From positions 1 to 64,000 of the forward strand of contig VXIS01000125.1 of NCBI GenBank assembly GCA_008704415.1: DNA of 64,000 nt. Direction: 5' to 3'. This stretch comes from Sphaerosporella brunnea. Its lineage: Eukaryota; Ascomycota; Pezizomycetes; Pezizales; Pyronemataceae. Both the position numbers and the translations under genes were made by a program. The notes beneath the pieces are model-generated. The model was not told the DNA's origin. It made no database searches and saw nothing but the letters and a program-made list of their open reading frames with translations. Below, piece by piece: positions 55,538-64,000 of the stretch; the first letter of the stretch is position 1, and the number at the start of each line of letters is the position of its first letter.

Positions 55538-55694
55538 ACTCTACCTCTCCCTCACTCTACCTCTCCCTCACTCTACCTCTCCCTCACTCTACCTCTCCCT
55601 CACTCTACCTCTCCCTCACTCTACCTCTCCCTCACTCTACCTCTCCCTCACTCTACCTCTCCCTCACTCTACCTCTCCCTCACTCTACCTCTCC
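55538..55694 (+). repeat. 16-bp tandem repeat, about ten copies
   Basis: The unit CTCTACCTCTCCCTCA repeats almost without change. Because 16 is not a multiple of 3, all three frames stay open and cycle through the same 16-residue peptide, which explains the long but meaningless frames here. Confidence 0.95.
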
Positions 55695-55699
55695 CTCCT

Positions 55700-56625
55700 A
55701 ATACACCCCCCGCAACCTCGCCCTCCCACCACGTCCCTACTGCTGATTTCGCCTCTGAGTCCGATTCTGAGGCTCATTCTAGCCAAAGCTCCACCTCAAC
55801 AGGGCAAACTGCCGGATATTCAACCAGCCGATATCCGGGAGCTTGATGTAGCTACAGGGTGCTTTTTTGACGTCCTAGCGGGCGTCCCAAAGAGCGCAGG
55901 GCCGCAGGCTACAAAAGGGTGAGCGACGGATGAAGGCTAATGCAGCCAGAGCTGCCGCCGCTGGAGTTCCCCAACGTTGCACAGAGTGTTGAGGTCTAGG
56001 CCACATGTATGGAGGTGGCGCAGGTACCAGCTGTAGGAGCGTCGCAGCGGTATCGGCCTTCAGTCTGAGATGATGGGGTCCCGAGCCGGAGCAGTATTTT
56101 GAAGTGGTGCTGAGCCCGAGCGGGTTTTGTGAGCATTGGTGTTGTGGGATTCAGCATATACGTATGGGGGCATCAAATGTACTGTTTTTCAATTCACAAG
56201 ATTTTTAAAAGGCAGTGGCATTCTATAGGATTTGGAAGTCGCGAAAACGGGTGGCATTTCGAAGGTTTGCCGTTATATTTATAGCCTTTTTAGATCCACT
56301 CCTGTCAACGTAAACGTCTATAATGAAACCCACAGCCCGCGACCACCCAGATTTACTCGGTGGGAAGGACCAACGAGAAAAAATCTGAGAAAAGAGCTCG
56401 AGGTAAATGCTTAGAAATTGAAATAACGAGTCCAGTTTGCATCAGAAAACAGTCCACAACCGTGATGCACGCGAGAGTGGGCATCGTTTATGCCCCGACA
56501 TAGTATTCTCGGGAGAGGTGATATACGTGCACCGGGAGAGTGCATGTGAGTTTCAATGGAAGTTTTCCGAACTCTATCTATGAGTACTCTAGTTATAACC
56601 GATCGCCTTATATCCCCTTTTTCAA
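55700..56625. other. No recognised gene
   Basis: At 55812-55838 a short palindrome CCGGATAT...ATATCCGG surrounds AACCAGCC-like sequence. No domain seen. Confidence 0.35.
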
Positions 56626-57620
56626 TTATCGATCACTCCTCCACCCCGCCTCCCTTCCACTACACTGGCAGCTTGATATGACAGAAGCCTTGCACTCGGG
56701 ATTGGTGGAGTCCTCGACGTTGTCGCCATTCTCGTCTCCTACCGTCAGACTCCGTGCCAGGCCCACCTTGCCCTGCTCTTCAAGCCCCTCTGGCATCTCC
56801 AATAACTGAAGCGCATGGTTACTCCCAACCAGAAACAATCCCACAGATATCGCAAGCATGAGAACATAAAACACGGCGATCTATGCAAGTCAGAACCAGG
56901 GAAAAGCGCGGGGAGAGGAAGAGCAGCAATCACCTTTGCATTATCTCCCCACCCCTTCGACAGTGGATAAACCACGTGAATTGCCAGCCCGAGCGTGAAA
57001 AGGAAAATACTGTAGCTGAGCAACTGGATGGGCACCTGCAGCACGATGACTGTTTTCCAATCCGGCTTGCTTTTCGAGTTCAGCAATCGCCGGTACAGCT
57101 CCGAGTGCGATGTGTGAGTCGCTAGTATCCCTCCCAACACCGCCACCTGCTGGAATGCCACGATCACCGATGTGATAACCATGCTGAGCGACGAGTACCA
57201 GGAGGCGCGTACGAGCCAGTGGGAAGTAGGGATGTCGGGCCATGATAGTGACGCGGTTACAGCAGAGGCGAGAAGGCCGCCCTATGCGATGTCAACAGCA
57301 GGAACCGCAGCCGCGGCTTCCGATGGACTCTATACGATCAGAGAAGCGAAGTTTAGCTCCGACTGCTTGTGTTCAAGCCATTTCACCGTCCGCGATGATT
57401 CGGAGCCTGGAGGTCCTTGCCCGAGCTGCTCTATTGTGCAGTACGTCTTGAACCATGTGTAGCCGGCGATATGCAAAAGCGCGAGCATCACGCGTTTCGC
57501 GGCAGTAATGAGTACTGGTTCTCGGGTTGGTGCGTCCATCGTTGATCGCAGATATCGTGAGAGTTGGAGCACGTGAAAGGTTTTGCCGTTCGAGGGATCC
57601 GTGGTGTTGTACTGTGCCAT
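56626..57620 (-). CDS. Predicted four-to-five-helix membrane protein, family unnamed
   Basis: Exons on the minus strand: 57620-57336, 57281-56934 and 56880-56626. Introns run GTATAG...CATAG and GTGATT...GCATAG; both are phase 0 and the product is 295 aa. The N-terminal ~95 residues are soluble and basic. Hydrophobic helices follow in exon 2 (MVITSVIVAFQQVAVLGGIL; IQLLSYSIFLFTLGLAIHVV) and exon 3 (FYVLMLAISVGLFLVG), plus a weaker one near GGLLASAVTAS. The C-terminus is acidic and Cys-containing. This resembles fungal orphan membrane proteins without known function. Splice sites are plausible, though GTATAG and GTGATT donors are less common. Confidence 0.65.
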
Positions 57621-58424
57621 CACGCCCAGGCGGGAGGACGGGAACTATGTAAGGCGCCACTTGTCGAGGCGGAGCGCTAAGCCCTGGGGTGTTGGCTGGT
57701 GAAACATGCATGGCCGCGATTAATCGATTCGGTAGGCGCTTAGCTGCGCCGATTTTTATATAAGTTATCGCGCCTTCCTACGAAGCAGACCCTAAAAAAG
57801 ACTATCCCGCATAGTGATGGTGAGATATAAAGCCCATTCCAATCGCTCAGATGCACACTCGCTTTGGAAACCGGTCGTCAGCCGTGACCCACTTCCCTGG
57901 GTGACGCACCATGACCAGAAACCCGAAAATCTGTGTTATTTTGCTTTTCCTTTCCCGCCACTCTAGATCTGTTAGATCACCCGATTCTATAGCAATAAAA
58001 AGCAAACAGAAGGACCCACATTCCAAACCGGAGGCAGCGAGGGGGGACAAGCCAGGGTCGGAGCGCCTGATAGAAACATCTCCGTGGCGCGCCGCCATTG
58101 GTACAACCACCCGCACTACCGAAGGTGGGTTTCAAAGATGCGGATGCTCCGGCAAGCAGAACACGCCGACCCCAAATAAGACGCCCAAAAACACGGTAAA
58201 TGTTCAAGTAAAGGATGTAGCAAAGCCACATTCAACAAATGCGACTTTTGTGGTCTCCCATCTGGCCACAGATTGACCACCTGTGCTAGGATGCGCGGTG
58301 TGGGCCTTCCAGGCTAGCACTCCCGTGCGTTTGTACGTTAATTGTGCACATCCTTCCTTTGCCTTTTTTTTTCTTTGGCAGATATGTACCCGTTCCGGAA
58401 ATTCTTTGGTTTGAGGGTCGATTG
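57621..58424. other. No recognised gene
   Basis: Upstream region of the previous gene, then a featureless stretch. A plus-strand frame at 57911-58276 has no domain. Confidence 0.35.
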
Positions 58425-58905
58425 TTTGTTTGTTTTAATCATTTTGCATTCGGCCGCTTGCGGCCATGGCATATAGGTACAGACTCATTGCCACCCCTAG
58501 GCATGTGGCCTACTCTGGGGCCCGCTCCTCTGAAGAAAAAAGAAATAAGGAAATCATAAACATCGCACCAAGGAAATTCGTGATGTAATAGACAAAGGAA
58601 ACAGATCTAGGCCCTATCTGGCCATATTGCTACACTTGTGCTGTCCAAGAAAGCCAACACCGCTTCCGTGCACCGGTCATCCGCCAGCAAGTCTCTCACC
58701 GACGTATTCGTCTTCCGCCTCTTCTTTCCCTTCTCTTGTGTGGCCTCCGCCACCGTCCTCCACAGGGTTATTTGTTCTTTTCGCCACTTCCGGCACGTCT
58801 TAAAGAGATGGTCTCTGGTCTGACTTGGCTTGGAGGTGCAGAACCAACACTTGTTGTCCCCGCGTGGTTTGAGGGTCGAGTGCGCACTGAGATGTCTGAG
58901 CTACA
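58425..58905 (-). mobile_element. Tad-like LINE remnant C: ORF2 zinc-finger C-terminus and 3' tail
   Basis: On the minus strand the frame reads a Cys/His motif (CWFCTSKPSQTRDHLFKTC) followed by KWRKEQITLWRTVAE and RDLLADDRCTEAVLAFL, ending at TAG 58607. This is the standard C-terminus of Tad-group LINE ORF2. The 3' UTR ends in the tail also seen in A and B (CATTTTGCATTCGGCCGC-type region, as read on the plus strand near 58440). Strongly 5' truncated. Confidence 0.8.
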
Positions 58906-58914
58906 CAATTCTCT

Positions 58915-59185
58915 GTTGAGCGAGTGACCCACCATGATTCACTCCTTCAAAGCCCCCCCAAAAAAAAAAACAGTTCAGCAAAAGCTCATGGGAATATTCC
59001 AATTCTTTTTTATACCACTACATCAGCAGAGCGTTTTTGCATCTGTTTGATATTATACAGAATTATGAACTGCTTAGAGAAAGAGAGGACTATCACCACC
59101 TGCAACGTGAAGCTACCTACGTCCCCCCCCCCACTGTAAGCATGCCCCGACAAACCCCGCAGGCCAAATCCAAAAAGGACCGAGG
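58915..59185 (-). repeat. Dispersed repeat R1, copy 2
   Basis: It matches 40985-41310 block by block but lacks half of the inner palindrome and the B-box-like part. It directly adjoins LINE remnant C. Confidence 0.6.
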
Positions 59186-59745
59186 TGGTGGTGTACGCGT
59201 GTACGTACTACATGTGCTTCCTATAGGCCCTCCATAGAACGACGGGAATTCGAGTAAGAGGAGAGAGGGAGTGTTATTTTAGTCAGTGTCTAGAGGATGA
59301 TTACACGAGACGAGTCCGGGGCGGGAAACAATCACGTATTTTAGCTGGCAATTCCAACTCCAACTTCCAGCTTCTCCCGCTCGGCCGCACACACCTTTCA
59401 CCACAAATCGAAGTTCCACAAATCTAACCTCCACAAATCCGCACCCCCAAATACGGGCCCACCACAGAGAGGCCAAACCCACCAGCCCAACGCCATTACA
59501 CATCCCCTTCACTTACACATCGCTCACTGACACCTCTGCACCCATCTCGACGGCTCGAGTGATGTCCCATGAACCCAACCAACAACTAATAACTGCAACA
59601 AGCTCCTGTGCTAGGGCCTGTAATACACGCTCCCAAGGTAGGTGTTTCCTCGGGTGGACTGGTAAGCCTAACCGAGTGATACATCATGAGCCATCGGAAA
59701 GGTATCGATAGAGTTTTTTGCATATCTACAGCCACCAGCAAGTAT
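59186..59745. other. No recognised gene
   Basis: CCACAAATC occurs three times between 59400 and 59440. The right end includes the RMT2 3' region. Confidence 0.35.
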
Positions 59746-60933
59746 CTACCCCACAAACGTGCAAACCGGCAAGCGATACACGCCGCCGACATCCCAATAC
59801 CTCCGCCTCACGCCGGTCCACGTCTGCTCTGGGAGTTCGATCTCGACGTCCGTCCAGATGGTATCCAACCCGGCCTCGAGTAGATCCAGCTCCACGACGC
59901 GGGTATATACATCCCAGCTGACCCTTCTATCTGCGCCCAGCCCGTGGAAAAACGAGAACCGCCCGCCGTCCGGCGAGAGCAGCGCGAGGACGTATTCGGT
60001 AAAGAATTCTTTGAGCGCCGTGTACTCCTCCGCAAAGGTGTCGAAGTAGATGGCGTCGAAGGTTGTGCCGGCAGCGATGATAGGGGCGAGAGCCTGTCGT
60101 GTCAGTTGTTTGTTGGGAGTGGGGTTTTTGGGGTAGGGGAATACCTCTTGCCACCGACCCTCAAGCACCTCCACGCCCCTCTTCTCATACCACCCATCTT
60201 GCCGCAACTTCTTCAACACATCCGGGTGCGCTTCAACGATAGTATGCCGCACGTCCTCATCCTCTCCCCACATCTCGCGTAACCGTTCCTGGAACGCAGA
60301 GTCGACAATCCCCATGCCAAAGCCGACGTTGAGCACCCGCTTCCCCGTCGCCCCGGTAGGCAGAAGCTCCGCAACCGACCGCTGCATAATCTTCGCCTCC
60401 CACGCCATCATCACACCGTTGTCGTCTGCGTCCAGTAGCTTTGCGTCGTCGTAGTGTAGCGACGAGTCGAGGTATTGCGAGGAGGTCACATCTTTCTCCC
60501 CGTCCTCGGCTTCCGACTCGGAATCGGACGCCAACGCATCCCACCCCCCACCCAGCCGCCCCATCAACAGCTCCGCCCTCACTCCCGCCTCGACAAGGAG
60601 CTCGTACAGCTCCTTTACACTCCCGCCAAGGCGCCACGCCACACAGCCCGGCGTCTCGCCGTTGGCGTCGAGGTCATTCCATATCGCACCGTTTTGCAGC
60701 AGTAGGCGCACGGTGTCTTCGGCGGCAGTGACTTCGGTGTCGCTGGCGGACGGCGAGAGCGAGGCGACGGCGGCGTGCAGCGGGGTGGTGAGTGTGATCG
60801 GGTGTTGGAGTGTTGCCGGATGGGTCTTGAGGAGGAGTGTGAGGCGCGCGAGGTCATGGGATGCGGCGGCGGAGAGGAGGGAGGTGGTGGCTTCGTCTGG
60901 GACATCTGCCGGCGGTGGGGCGTCGCTGGACAT
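59746..60933 (-). CDS. RMT2: Protein arginine N-methyltransferase 2 (Rmt2)
   Basis: Rmt2 methylates the delta nitrogen of arginine in ribosomal protein Rpl12. Exons on the minus strand: 60933-60145 and 60093-59746. The 51-bp intron runs GTATTC...GACAG; the product is 378 aa. Residues ~10-110 form ankyrin-like repeats (TTPLHAAVASL, ETPGCVAWRLGG). After an acidic linker comes the AdoMet fold with motif I VLNVGFGMGIVDS, then HTIVEAHPDVL, IYFDTFAEEY and GGRFSFFHGLGADRR. The intron is in frame if retained (17 extra residues), but its removal gives the family-like GRWQE-ALAPI junction. The start is the ATG before the ankyrin part; an upstream GTG extension was rejected. Confidence 0.92.
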   Translation of the reverse strand: MSSDAPPPADVPDEATTSLLSAAASHDLARLTLLLKTHPATLQHPITLTTPLHAAVASLSPSASDTEVTAAEDTVRLLLQNGAIWNDLDANGETPGCVAWRLGGSVKELYELLVEAGVRAELLMGRLGGGWDALASDSESEAEDGEKDVTSSQYLDSSLHYDDAKLLDADDNGVMMAWEAKIMQRSVAELLPTGATGKRVLNVGFGMGIVDSAFQERLREMWGEDEDVRHTIVEAHPDVLKKLRQDGWYEKRGVEVLEGRWQEVFPYPKNPTPNKQLTRQALAPIIAAGTTFDAIYFDTFAEEYTALKEFFTEYVLALLSPDGGRFSFFHGLGADRRVSWDVYTRVVELDLLEAGLDTIWTDVEIELPEQTWTGVRRRYWDVGGVYRLPVCTFVG

Positions 60934-61166
60934 GCCTGGTGGGGTGGGATGATGCAAATTGAGTCGTGAGTTGTTAGTTAGAGTAGAGTTCCGGGTAACT
61001 TTCAGATCACGCGATATCACTCATAGGTAAGGGATCACACGTATTGAACCCAATTAGCAACAAACAGAAGACCTCCCATGCTAAGAAGACCCCCAGACAT
61101 CACTCCTCCATGTCGGAGCCTTGCGACATTGCTCTCCGATTGTCCGAACTATTTCCACCCGCACGA

Positions 61167-61905
61167 CTAACCGCCCTTTCTCTCAGCCGAAACCGGCGTC
61201 GCAGTTCTCCGCCCGCTCTCGAGCTTCCGTCTCTCTCCTTCGAGCTGGGATTGTTAGTACGAGACTGAAGATCGATTTCCTCAATACGTACCACCTGCTT
61301 GACCCTCTTGACCGCCTTCTGGTCGTTCCCCTTGACGTCGCTGATGCCGTACGGCTCGGCGATGATGACCGTCTCCAGAACAACAATCTGCTTCTCAGCC
61401 CATCTGCACGGCATGCTGTCCTGTAGTCAGCCAAAGCATCCACAGCTCGGCCGCGAAACTCACGTGCGACTCAACGCATCGAAAATATCCTGGCCCTCCT
61501 TGGTGACGCCCTTCCCGATCCTCGCCAGCCTCTTCGCCTCTTCCGCCACCAGCTGCGCCTCGGTCTTGCCGGCCGGCGCAGCACCGACACGGCCGATCCT
61601 GGGCTCGGCAGCGGAGAAGCCTTTGCTCTGCGGCGCGCCGCCGATCACGGAGACGTCTTTGAGAAAAGAGATCTTGACGATGCGGATGTCGTGCTGGTTC
61701 GCCGGGGTCGACGCGGTGAGCAGGGTTACGGTCGAGGTCAACGGGTCGTACGCGTAGATTGTGCCGGTGATGGTGTCGTCGAGGATGGTGGTCACCTTGA
61801 CGCTGCAATCGATTAGAGAGAAGGAATAGCAGTCAGACTCCGGTGGGAGACGTACCGCAAACCTAAGGCCCAGTCCAGCGCGGACAGGCTCGGGTTGTAG
61901 CCTGC

Positions 61906-61953
<48 letters not shown>

Positions 61954-61995
61954 GCGGCTCGCGGCGGACGCGGCGGCGGTGGTGCGGCGGTCCAT
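61167..61995 (-). CDS. LSM12: LSM12 homologue (Lsm plus anticodon-binding-like domain)
   Basis: Exons on the minus strand: 61995-61856, 61802-61464, 61415-61292 and 61244-61167. Introns run GTACGT...TGCAG, GTGAGT...GACAG and GTACGT...CCCAG; the product is 226 aa. After a 16-residue Gln run near residues 15-30 comes the Lsm-like fold (ALDWALGLRVKVTTILDD, TGTIYAYDPLT, IRIVKISFLKDV). The Lsm12 AD domain follows (KEGQDIFDALSRT, MPCRWAEKQIVVL, ETVIIAEPYGI, VKQVLEGERRKLE). The family is linked to ataxin-2/Pbp1 mRNP and stress-granule complexes. The last exon is needed for the conserved LEGERRKLE. It lies 234 bp upstream of RMT2 on the same strand. Confidence 0.9.
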
Positions 61996-64000
61996 TTTCG
62001 TGGACGTGTCGTTGAGGGGGAATTAGGGAGGGAGAGTTAAAGAGCGACTCGATCGGATGGACGGGATACCACGACGGACCCGGGACGTGAGAGCTGGAGT
62101 CGTGTCGTCGTCAACTCGTGTCGTCGTCGTCGTCGTCGTCGATCGCGAGACGGGGGGGTTTTAGGGGGTGAAGGTGGCTTGGGTGGGGTGGGGGGTGGTG
62201 GGATTAGGCGATGACGCGGGTAAGAGAGAGAGTGTGTGAGTGAGAGCCGCAAAAGAGAGAAATACAGAAGAGCAAGAAAAAGCAGCAATAAAGATCGAGA
62301 TCAAGATGAAAATGAATTCGCGATGAAATGATGGATTGCTGCTGTCAATTTCTGCTGAGCTGAGTTGGTCGCTGAGCATGTGCACGTGGAAGAGGAGACC
62401 AAAGGGAATCCGTAGAGCAAAGGCAACGGAGATGTCAATTGTGTTCTATTCACTCCATCAAATGTGTTCATATATTCGTATATATGTATATGTAAGTACT
62501 TTCAACCCTTCCTTCCACCCAGCTCTCTACCCGTCGCGCTACTCCGCAGCCACTCCGAATACACCTATGTACATACTTTATGTATATACCCCGGATTTGA
62601 GGGGCTCTACTCTGCGTGAGTGTAATAAATAATACTTGTCGGAAGAATAGTTGAAGAATTGAATTCATTGAATTCATTATGTATGTACATTCGCCGGCGA
62701 GTGATGCACGTGACAAACTTAGCTTCATGAGATTCGTGTGTTGATTCGTTTCATTCAATCTCTACATCAATAGAGTATACGTATCTACATAGTTACTCTC
62801 TCCTCAATTGCATGCGGCCCGCTGAAACACGTGAGATCACTCGACTTTGATTCTTTGAACCCAGCTTTAGTTTATGTCTAACTATTATATAAGGATTACT
62901 TGAGGAGAGGTTTTCGTCCGGACACGGTTTTTTTTGAGAAAACACCAGTGTCCGATCGATCATGGTGTTTACTAAACAAATCTGATATCACTACTAGTAT
63001 TTCCCCTAGGCGTGAAATAGTCATTTATTTATACATTACTGTTGGGGAAACGCCAGTTGGAAAGGCTAGGTGACAAGTAGGACTTGCCGACTGAGTTGCT
63101 CCTCTCAGCAAGCTTCTAACGTCGGGGGAATGGCCACGCCACCATGCTCATGCTCATATGAGCATGGCTCCTCCACACTCTCCGTCTCCCAAAATAAAGG
63201 GACCAATGTATATATCTGGTCATACATAATCCTCACGCGCACGGAGAGCTATCCCTTTGCTTGTTAATTCAGGCTAACGTAGGGCGATTTTTGGTTGGTG
63301 GTGATGAATTAAAATCTGATCCCTGAAATGGTGCGTGCCAGAAAAACATCGAGCAGGTAGGTGCATATGCAGAGACAATGGAGACAACATCGTCCTTGAC
63401 CACAAATAGCCAACCCCGTCATCCTAGGGCCTAAATCCGTGCGAGAGCCTGAATCCAAGTACAAGGATGATTTTTGAATCCTGTGGCGTTTGGCATGACG
63501 GATTGGACGGTGACACCTTGTCGCGGTGATGGTATGGTATTCACGCAAAGAGGCGGGACTGGAGGGCGATACTTTAACATTTCTGGATGAATTGCCCTAA
63601 CATAGGTTTCACCAGGGAACCTTTCTCAGAAAACGTTTTCCTACTACATATGCCAGCATGTTAGTATTCCCATTATCAAGATAAGCACTTGCCGGCCGTC
63701 CTCAAGTGCACTACTTTCCTGCTGAGCATGTCCAGTGTTCGCAATAACCGGCCATTCCCACGGGCTGGGTCATGGGGCTGCCTTGGCAGCAGGTCATGGC
63801 TCTTTGACTGCAAGCCCTTCGGTCCGGCTGGGCTGGGTCATGAACACAAAGTCTAACCATTTCTCGCACTACCCCTGCCGAGTTACAGGTATAATTGTAT
63901 ATGACAGCTAATATGTATGCCGTAATGAGCACTCTGTGACTCAAAGTTGATGCAGCAAAGAACTGGTTCTGCGGCTACTCGCCCACTGCGTGCAGATATT
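61996..64000. other. LSM12 upstream region and gene-free DNA
   Basis: The first 300 bp contain CGT/CGTCGT runs (62103-62142), a G-rich stretch and GAGA/GTGT repeats, which fit a promoter. From 62.3 to 64.0 kb I see only short frames and the hAT-MITE-like end at 63731. Confidence 0.4.
63731..63850. mobile_element. hAT-MITE-like fragment
   Basis: CAGTGTTCGCAATAACCGGCC resembles the family left end and is followed by repeated GGGCTGGGTCATG words. No clear right end or target duplication. Confidence 0.4.

Noticed and set aside
55403..55922. Two long plus-strand ORFs rich in Leu/Ser/Pro
   Set aside because: They are produced by the 16-bp tandem repeat, which keeps all frames open.
1..64000. CRISPR array, bacterial operon or prophage
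   Set aside because: No regular repeat-spacer pattern, no Shine-Dalgarno-led gene strings; splice sites and protein families are fungal.

Overview
The window looks like nuclear DNA of a filamentous ascomycete (Pezizomycotina). Protein genes are broken by short GT-AG introns of about 40-100 bp. The recognisable proteins are fungal types: THO2, the fungal arginine methyltransferase RMT2 with its ankyrin N-terminus, an LSM12 homologue, a fungal rhodopsin-like seven-helix membrane protein, a GABA/choline-type amino acid permease and a secreted pectin methylesterase. Most of the remaining DNA is remnants of many kinds of transposable element. I cannot name the species from the sequence.

Layout. 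1-3586: half of a Ty3-type LTR retrotransposon (LTR plus gag) joined to an almost identical inverted copy, forming a 3.5 kb palindrome cut by the window edge. 5.0-6.25 kb: tail of a Tad-like LINE; 6.25-8.1 kb: AT-rich minus-strand coding sequence I cannot identify. 8.5-9.1 kb: a minisatellite; 9.46-9.94 kb: a nested inverted-repeat element. 10.2-11.3 kb: a minus-strand fungal gene fragment with a ubiquitin-like domain, ending at a partial copy of the first element's LTR. 14.35-14.65 kb: a small TA-flanked inverted-repeat element.

14.9-29.3 kb is the main gene block: THO2 (+, three exons, 2128 aa), the permease (-, four exons), the rhodopsin-like membrane protein (+, four exons) and an isochorismatase-family hydrolase (-, three exons). 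29.3-48.3 kb is repeat-dominated: a foldback repeat, a second LINE tail, a small zinc-ribbon protein, a complete hAT-type MITE with an 8-bp target duplication, a 71-aa intron-containing membrane protein, tRNA-like SINE-type sequences, and a gag-only retrotransposon with primer site, polypurine tract and LTR.

48.4-51.7 kb holds a second gene block: amidohydrolase (+), secreted protein (+) and pectin methylesterase (-). 52.6-53.3 kb is a 697-bp element with about 88-bp terminal inverted repeats; it abuts a truncated LTR fragment. A 295-aa membrane protein (-) follows at 56.6-57.6 kb, a third LINE tail at 58.4-58.9 kb, then RMT2 and LSM12 in tandem on the minus strand at 59.7-62.0 kb.

THO2, RMT2 and LSM12 are housekeeping RNA or protein-modification genes. 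The esterase, amidohydrolase, permease and hydrolase suggest use of plant-derived and nitrogenous substrates. No operon-like pathway cluster is evident. All multi-exon models were assembled by hand from splice motifs and frame continuity, and each closes to an intact reading frame.
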